From Clostridioides difficile CD160 (lineage in GTDB: Bacteria > Bacillota > Clostridia > Peptostreptococcales > Peptostreptococcaceae), in assembly GCF_000449425.2 (NCBI RefSeq), contig NZ_AVHW01000038.1, positions 52,164-116,163 on the forward strand: a stretch of 64,000 nucleotides of DNA, given 5' to 3'. Position 1 is the first letter of the stretch. The number at the start of each line of letters is the position of its first letter. The notes beneath the pieces were generated by a model. That model did not search any database. It had not been told where the DNA came from and saw nothing but the letters and a program-made list of their open reading frames with translations. Made by a program: the position numbers and the translations under genes. Below, piece by piece: positions 61,376-64,000 of this stretch.

Positions 61376-61726
61376 ATGATTTTTGATAAAGAGATTGTAA
61401 GATATCATCATGGTAATCATGACCATGACCACTGCCACGAACATACTCATGGAGATATGTGTCATGAACATCCGCATGACCATGCTCATGACCATGACCA
61501 CGAACATAGCCATGAGGAATCATCAGAGTCTAAAGATGAAAAAACTTTAAAAATACTTTTAGTACACTGGATAAATCACAATGAAACTCATGAAGAAGGA
61601 TTTAGAGAGTGGGTTGAAAAAGCTAGAGCTATTGGAAAAGAAGAGACAGCAAAGAGTATCGAAAAAGCTATAGAGTGTATGGAAGAGGCTAATAAGATGT
61701 TATTAGAGGCTAAAAAACATATGTAA
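61376..61726 (+). CDS. His-rich metal-binding-type protein with C-terminal helical domain
   Basis: 116 residues. Residues about 10-47 hold more than fifteen His with Asp, Glu and two Cys (RYHHGNHDHDHCHEHTHGDM, CHEHPHDHAHDHDHEHSHEE), a classic Ni/Zn storage or delivery stretch. Residues about 55-116 form a charged two-helix domain (TLKILLVHWINHNETHEEGF ... ECMEEANKMLLEAKKHM). It is the last gene of the cooT-DUF3842 unit and ends at a strong terminator. I infer nickel buffering for CODH/ACS; zinc cannot be excluded. The low-complexity repeat makes the exact His number prone to vary between strains. Confidence 0.82.
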   Translation: MIFDKEIVRYHHGNHDHDHCHEHTHGDMCHEHPHDHAHDHDHEHSHEESSESKDEKTLKILLVHWINHNETHEEGFREWVEKARAIGKEETAKSIEKAIECMEEANKMLLEAKKHM

Positions 61727-61733
61727 TATAATT

Positions 61734-61767
61734 AATCGCTTATATGTTTGATATAAGCGATTTTTAT
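61734..61767 (+). terminator. Intrinsic terminator after the nickel-linked unit
   Basis: A 12-bp stem AATCGCTTATAT / ATATAAGCGATT with a 5-nt loop, then TTTATGTTTTT. Confidence 0.92.
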
Positions 61768-62046
61768 GTTTTTGATATTTAATTATTGAAATTTCTAGGA
61801 GGTATGTAATATACTTTAATGAGTAAATTTTATTATAAAATTGGGTTATGTGATACTTAGTATTGACATATTGGAGTATTACTATTAAAAGATAGTACTA
61901 ATGTTAAGATAGCATTAAGACTGTTTAAAATTACTTTAATATTAGATATAATAAAGTTTAGTATGGTTAAAAGATTTTATTTTAGAGTTTAAAGAATTTA
62001 TATGTTTATATTAAATTTTTTATTTAAAGAAGGGGATGAACTATTT
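61768..62046. other. Gap before the PHP gene
   Basis: AT-rich, no gene. TTGACA (61863-61868) is a possible -35, but no convincing -10 follows at the right distance. Confidence 0.4.
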
Positions 62047-62826
62047 ATGAAAGACGGTCATATACATTCACCTTATTGTCCTCATGGAAGTAAGGATGAT
62101 TTTGAAAAATACATACAAAGAGCAATTGATGTTGGCATAACAGAAATGACATTTACAGAGCATTTTCCATATGCAGATGGATTTAAAGACCCTGCTCCTG
62201 AAAATGATAGTTGTATGAGTATTGAAGACTTACCAAAGTATCTCAATGATGTTAAGAGACTGAAGGAAAAATATAAGGGTAAAATTAAGATAAATGTGGG
62301 GTCAGAAGTAGACTTTATAGAAGGTTATGAAGAGGGAATAAAGCAAAACTTAGATAAATATGGAGATGAATTAGAAGATTCTCTTTTGTCAGTACATATA
62401 ATTAAGATTGACGATACTTATTATTGTGTAGATTACAGTGTGGAAGAGTTTCAAAATTTAATTGATAAGCTAGGTAGTATTGAAGCTGTTTATAATAAGT
62501 ATTATGAAACCTTGATAAAAGCTGTAAATTCAGACTTAGGAATACATAAGCCAAGAAGAATAGGTCATTTAAATTTAGTTAGAAAGTTCAATCAGGCATT
62601 TCCATATGATTATAAAGGAAATAAAGTTCTTGAAGATTTAATAAAGTTAGTCAAAGAAAAAGGTTATGAACTTGACTACAATGTATCTGGTAATAGAAAA
62701 GAGTATTGTAAAGAACCTTATATAGATGGATACTTATTAAAATTAGTAAAAGAATATGACATTCCACTAGTTTTAGGCTCAGATTCTCACTGTGCAGAGG
62801 AAATAGACAACTATAATATTTTTTAG
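62047..62826 (+). CDS. PHP-domain phosphatase, histidinol-phosphatase-like, short C-terminus
   Basis: 259 residues from ATG 62047, 11 nt after AAGGGG; a frame from 62002 lacks a ribosome site. PHP metal motifs are DGHIHSPYCPHG at the start, MTFTEHFPYADGF, VGSEVDFIEG, RRIGHLNLV, and GSDSHCAEEID at the end, matching the trinuclear-zinc HisJ/HisK histidinol phosphatase group. Usual members continue about 25-35 residues past GSD.H; here a TAG comes 11 residues later, right after a run of six T. The +1 frame would give FRYVHIKD. Loss of the last helix through a slip in that T run is possible. Whether it acts in histidine synthesis is unknown; no his genes are nearby. Confidence 0.8.
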   Translation: MKDGHIHSPYCPHGSKDDFEKYIQRAIDVGITEMTFTEHFPYADGFKDPAPENDSCMSIEDLPKYLNDVKRLKEKYKGKIKINVGSEVDFIEGYEEGIKQNLDKYGDELEDSLLSVHIIKIDDTYYCVDYSVEEFQNLIDKLGSIEAVYNKYYETLIKAVNSDLGIHKPRRIGHLNLVRKFNQAFPYDYKGNKVLEDLIKLVKEKGYELDYNVSGNRKEYCKEPYIDGYLLKLVKEYDIPLVLGSDSHCAEEIDNYNIF

Positions 62827-62838
62827 ATATGTTCACAT

Positions 62839-62887
62839 AAAAGACTGTAGATAAGTTTGTATAAAATAAATTTATCTACAGTCTTTT
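62839..62887. terminator. Bidirectional terminator
   Basis: A perfect 16-bp stem AAAAGACTGTAGATAA / TTATCTACAGTCTTTT with a 17-nt loop, between convergent genes. Confidence 0.9.
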
Positions 62888-62996
62888 GTAAATTTGGCTA
62901 ATTTAAAACAATAATAGAATTTAAAACTAATATATTTTATTTGTATGCTCTTGTATTAATTTAAAACTTAGAAAGCTTATTTTGTGCTTAAAGCGA

Positions 62997-63872
62997 TTAC
63001 TTCATAAGTTTATCATTTTCCATTATTATCGGGTCAAGTAATTCTCCTTCACCTTCTGTCATTTTCAATCTATTAAACATATAATTTTTCACATCTTTTT
63101 TACTTTTAAATTTGGTAATTTGATAAGGCGATGTAACTCCATACTTTTCTATAAATAAAATATCCTTGTCAGTCTTAATACATATACCTGTATGACCTAT
63201 AAATACATTTTTAGTTTCTGGATAACGAAGAAAACCACTTATAATGGACATATTTTTATTATCTTTAAAAGATATCTTTCTCTTTTTCCATTCCTTTTTT
63301 ATTTGTTCTGCATTTTTATTTATATCATTTGTATCTTTAGCCGGTATTGCAGAAAAAAAGTTGATAAATTTCTCTACATCTTTGGGGCTAAATTTAGCAT
63401 CTTTATTGTTTGATATAGTATCTAAATCTATACTTAAATCAATGGAATCTCCAGTAAATTTCTTGTTTGAATTTATAAAATCTTTAAAAAGTCTAAAGGC
63501 TGTTATTCTACAATTTACATCCATATAATCAGGAAATTTTTTCATCCAATTATCTTGTAATTTTTCTAGGTCATATGGAACTTGTTTTGCATTAGTTGAA
63601 GAATATCCAGATTTAGATAAACTTATATTATTTTGCAGTATTTTAACTTGCTGTTTGTTATAACTATTAATTGCTTTAATAAATGCATCTACATCTTTTT
63701 TATCAACCTTATTTTTTTCTAAGACTTTTTTTACATCATTTTGAATTTTTTTATCTATCATATTAGAGTATATTAATTTATTATTCTTAACAGCTGAATA
63801 TGCAAAGATAGTAAGTATACTTGATAACACTAAAGCAATGGATAATATTACTATTGATAATTTTTTTTTCAC
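62997..63872 (-). CDS. Exported protein, DUF4300-like
   Basis: 291 residues, GTG start behind AAGGAGAG. The N-terminal signal or anchor is KKKLSIVILSIALVLSSILT followed by IFAYSAVKNN, without a lipobox. The mature part is charged and has NCRITAFRLFKDFINSNKKF (about 119-138) and FIGHTGICIKTDKDILFIEK followed by YGVTSPYQITKF (about 222-255). These resemble the conserved blocks of DUF4300 exported proteins of Firmicutes; function unknown. It is transcribed leftward from the promoter at 63915-63944 and ends near the bidirectional hairpin at 62839. Family assignment is from memory of motif layout only. Confidence 0.65.
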   Translation of the reverse strand: MKKKLSIVILSIALVLSSILTIFAYSAVKNNKLIYSNMIDKKIQNDVKKVLEKNKVDKKDVDAFIKAINSYNKQQVKILQNNISLSKSGYSSTNAKQVPYDLEKLQDNWMKKFPDYMDVNCRITAFRLFKDFINSNKKFTGDSIDLSIDLDTISNNKDAKFSPKDVEKFINFFSAIPAKDTNDINKNAEQIKKEWKKRKISFKDNKNMSIISGFLRYPETKNVFIGHTGICIKTDKDILFIEKYGVTSPYQITKFKSKKDVKNYMFNRLKMTEGEGELLDPIIMENDKLMK

Positions 63873-63914
63873 TTATATCTCTCCTTTTTAAATTTATTGT
63901 GTCGACATATTTAT

Positions 63915-63944
63915 AGTATATAGTACATTTAATTTTAGCTTCAA
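63915..63944 (-). promoter_or_regulatory. Promoter of the exported DUF4300-like gene
   Basis: Minus strand TTGAAG, 18-bp spacer, TATACT, about 43 nt before the GTG start. Confidence 0.55.
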
Positions 63945-64000
63945 TATGTTTTTAATTACAAAACTGTTGTAAAAAATATAACTTTATTTAAAACTTTTTT

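Overview
The window is low-GC, gene-dense bacterial DNA with Shine-Dalgarno-led genes, a T-box leader, many intrinsic terminators and a complete acetogen-type Wood-Ljungdahl cluster. Protein content and order fit a Peptostreptococcaceae clostridium, most likely Clostridioides difficile (inferred from gene content; no database search was possible).

Region 1 (1-7.8 kb) is an accessory stretch: the end of a MATE exporter, an alkC-type alkylation-repair gene with a TetR regulator, an AbrB-like regulator translationally overlapped by a DUF998 membrane protein, a short-chain dehydrogenase, a MerR/GyrI regulator with a classic 19-bp-spacer promoter, and a membrane-anchored M3 peptidase. It holds several decayed genes: a glyoxalase-like tail (1457-1573), an orphan C-terminal fragment (3320-3571) and a TetR gene with an internal TGA (5629-5850).

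Region 2 (8-36 kb) is mostly housekeeping. It contains a Ktr potassium system whose membrane subunit is frameshifted, a TrmH-type rRNA methyltransferase, T-box-pheS-pheT, a ZapA-like protein, DUF1275, a U32 peptidase-family protein, HD and NUDIX proteins, a ferredoxin-nitroreductase, a periplasmic-sensor diguanylate cyclase, pepD, mutS2, DUF523, argS, two unknown proteins, a B12-binding radical SAM protein and a TPR protein. A LysR gene and a divergent acetyltransferase follow.

Region 3 (38-61.7 kb) is the metabolic core. A phosphate butyryl/acetyltransferase precedes cooS, cooC, fhs, fchA, folD, metV, metF, lpdA, a second cooC-like ATPase, acsD, acsC, acsE, acsB, gcvH and the corrinoid activator acsV. 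Together these encode the methyl and carbonyl branches that make acetyl-CoA from formate, CO2 and CO. After acsV comes an apparent protein-lipoylation cassette: two radical SAM proteins resembling the LipS1/LipS2 split lipoyl synthase, plus a LipM-like octanoyltransferase. This would let the cell lipoylate the GcvH made in the same cluster. A nickel-linked unit follows (CooT, DUF3842 and a His-rich protein) behind its own promoter and a possible transcription attenuator. The most noteworthy combination is Wood-Ljungdahl genes, H-protein lipoylation and nickel handling in one locus.

Region 4 (62-64 kb) has a PHP-family phosphatase with a short C-terminus and an exported DUF4300-like protein on the minus strand. 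No tRNA, rRNA, insertion sequence, prophage or CRISPR array was seen.
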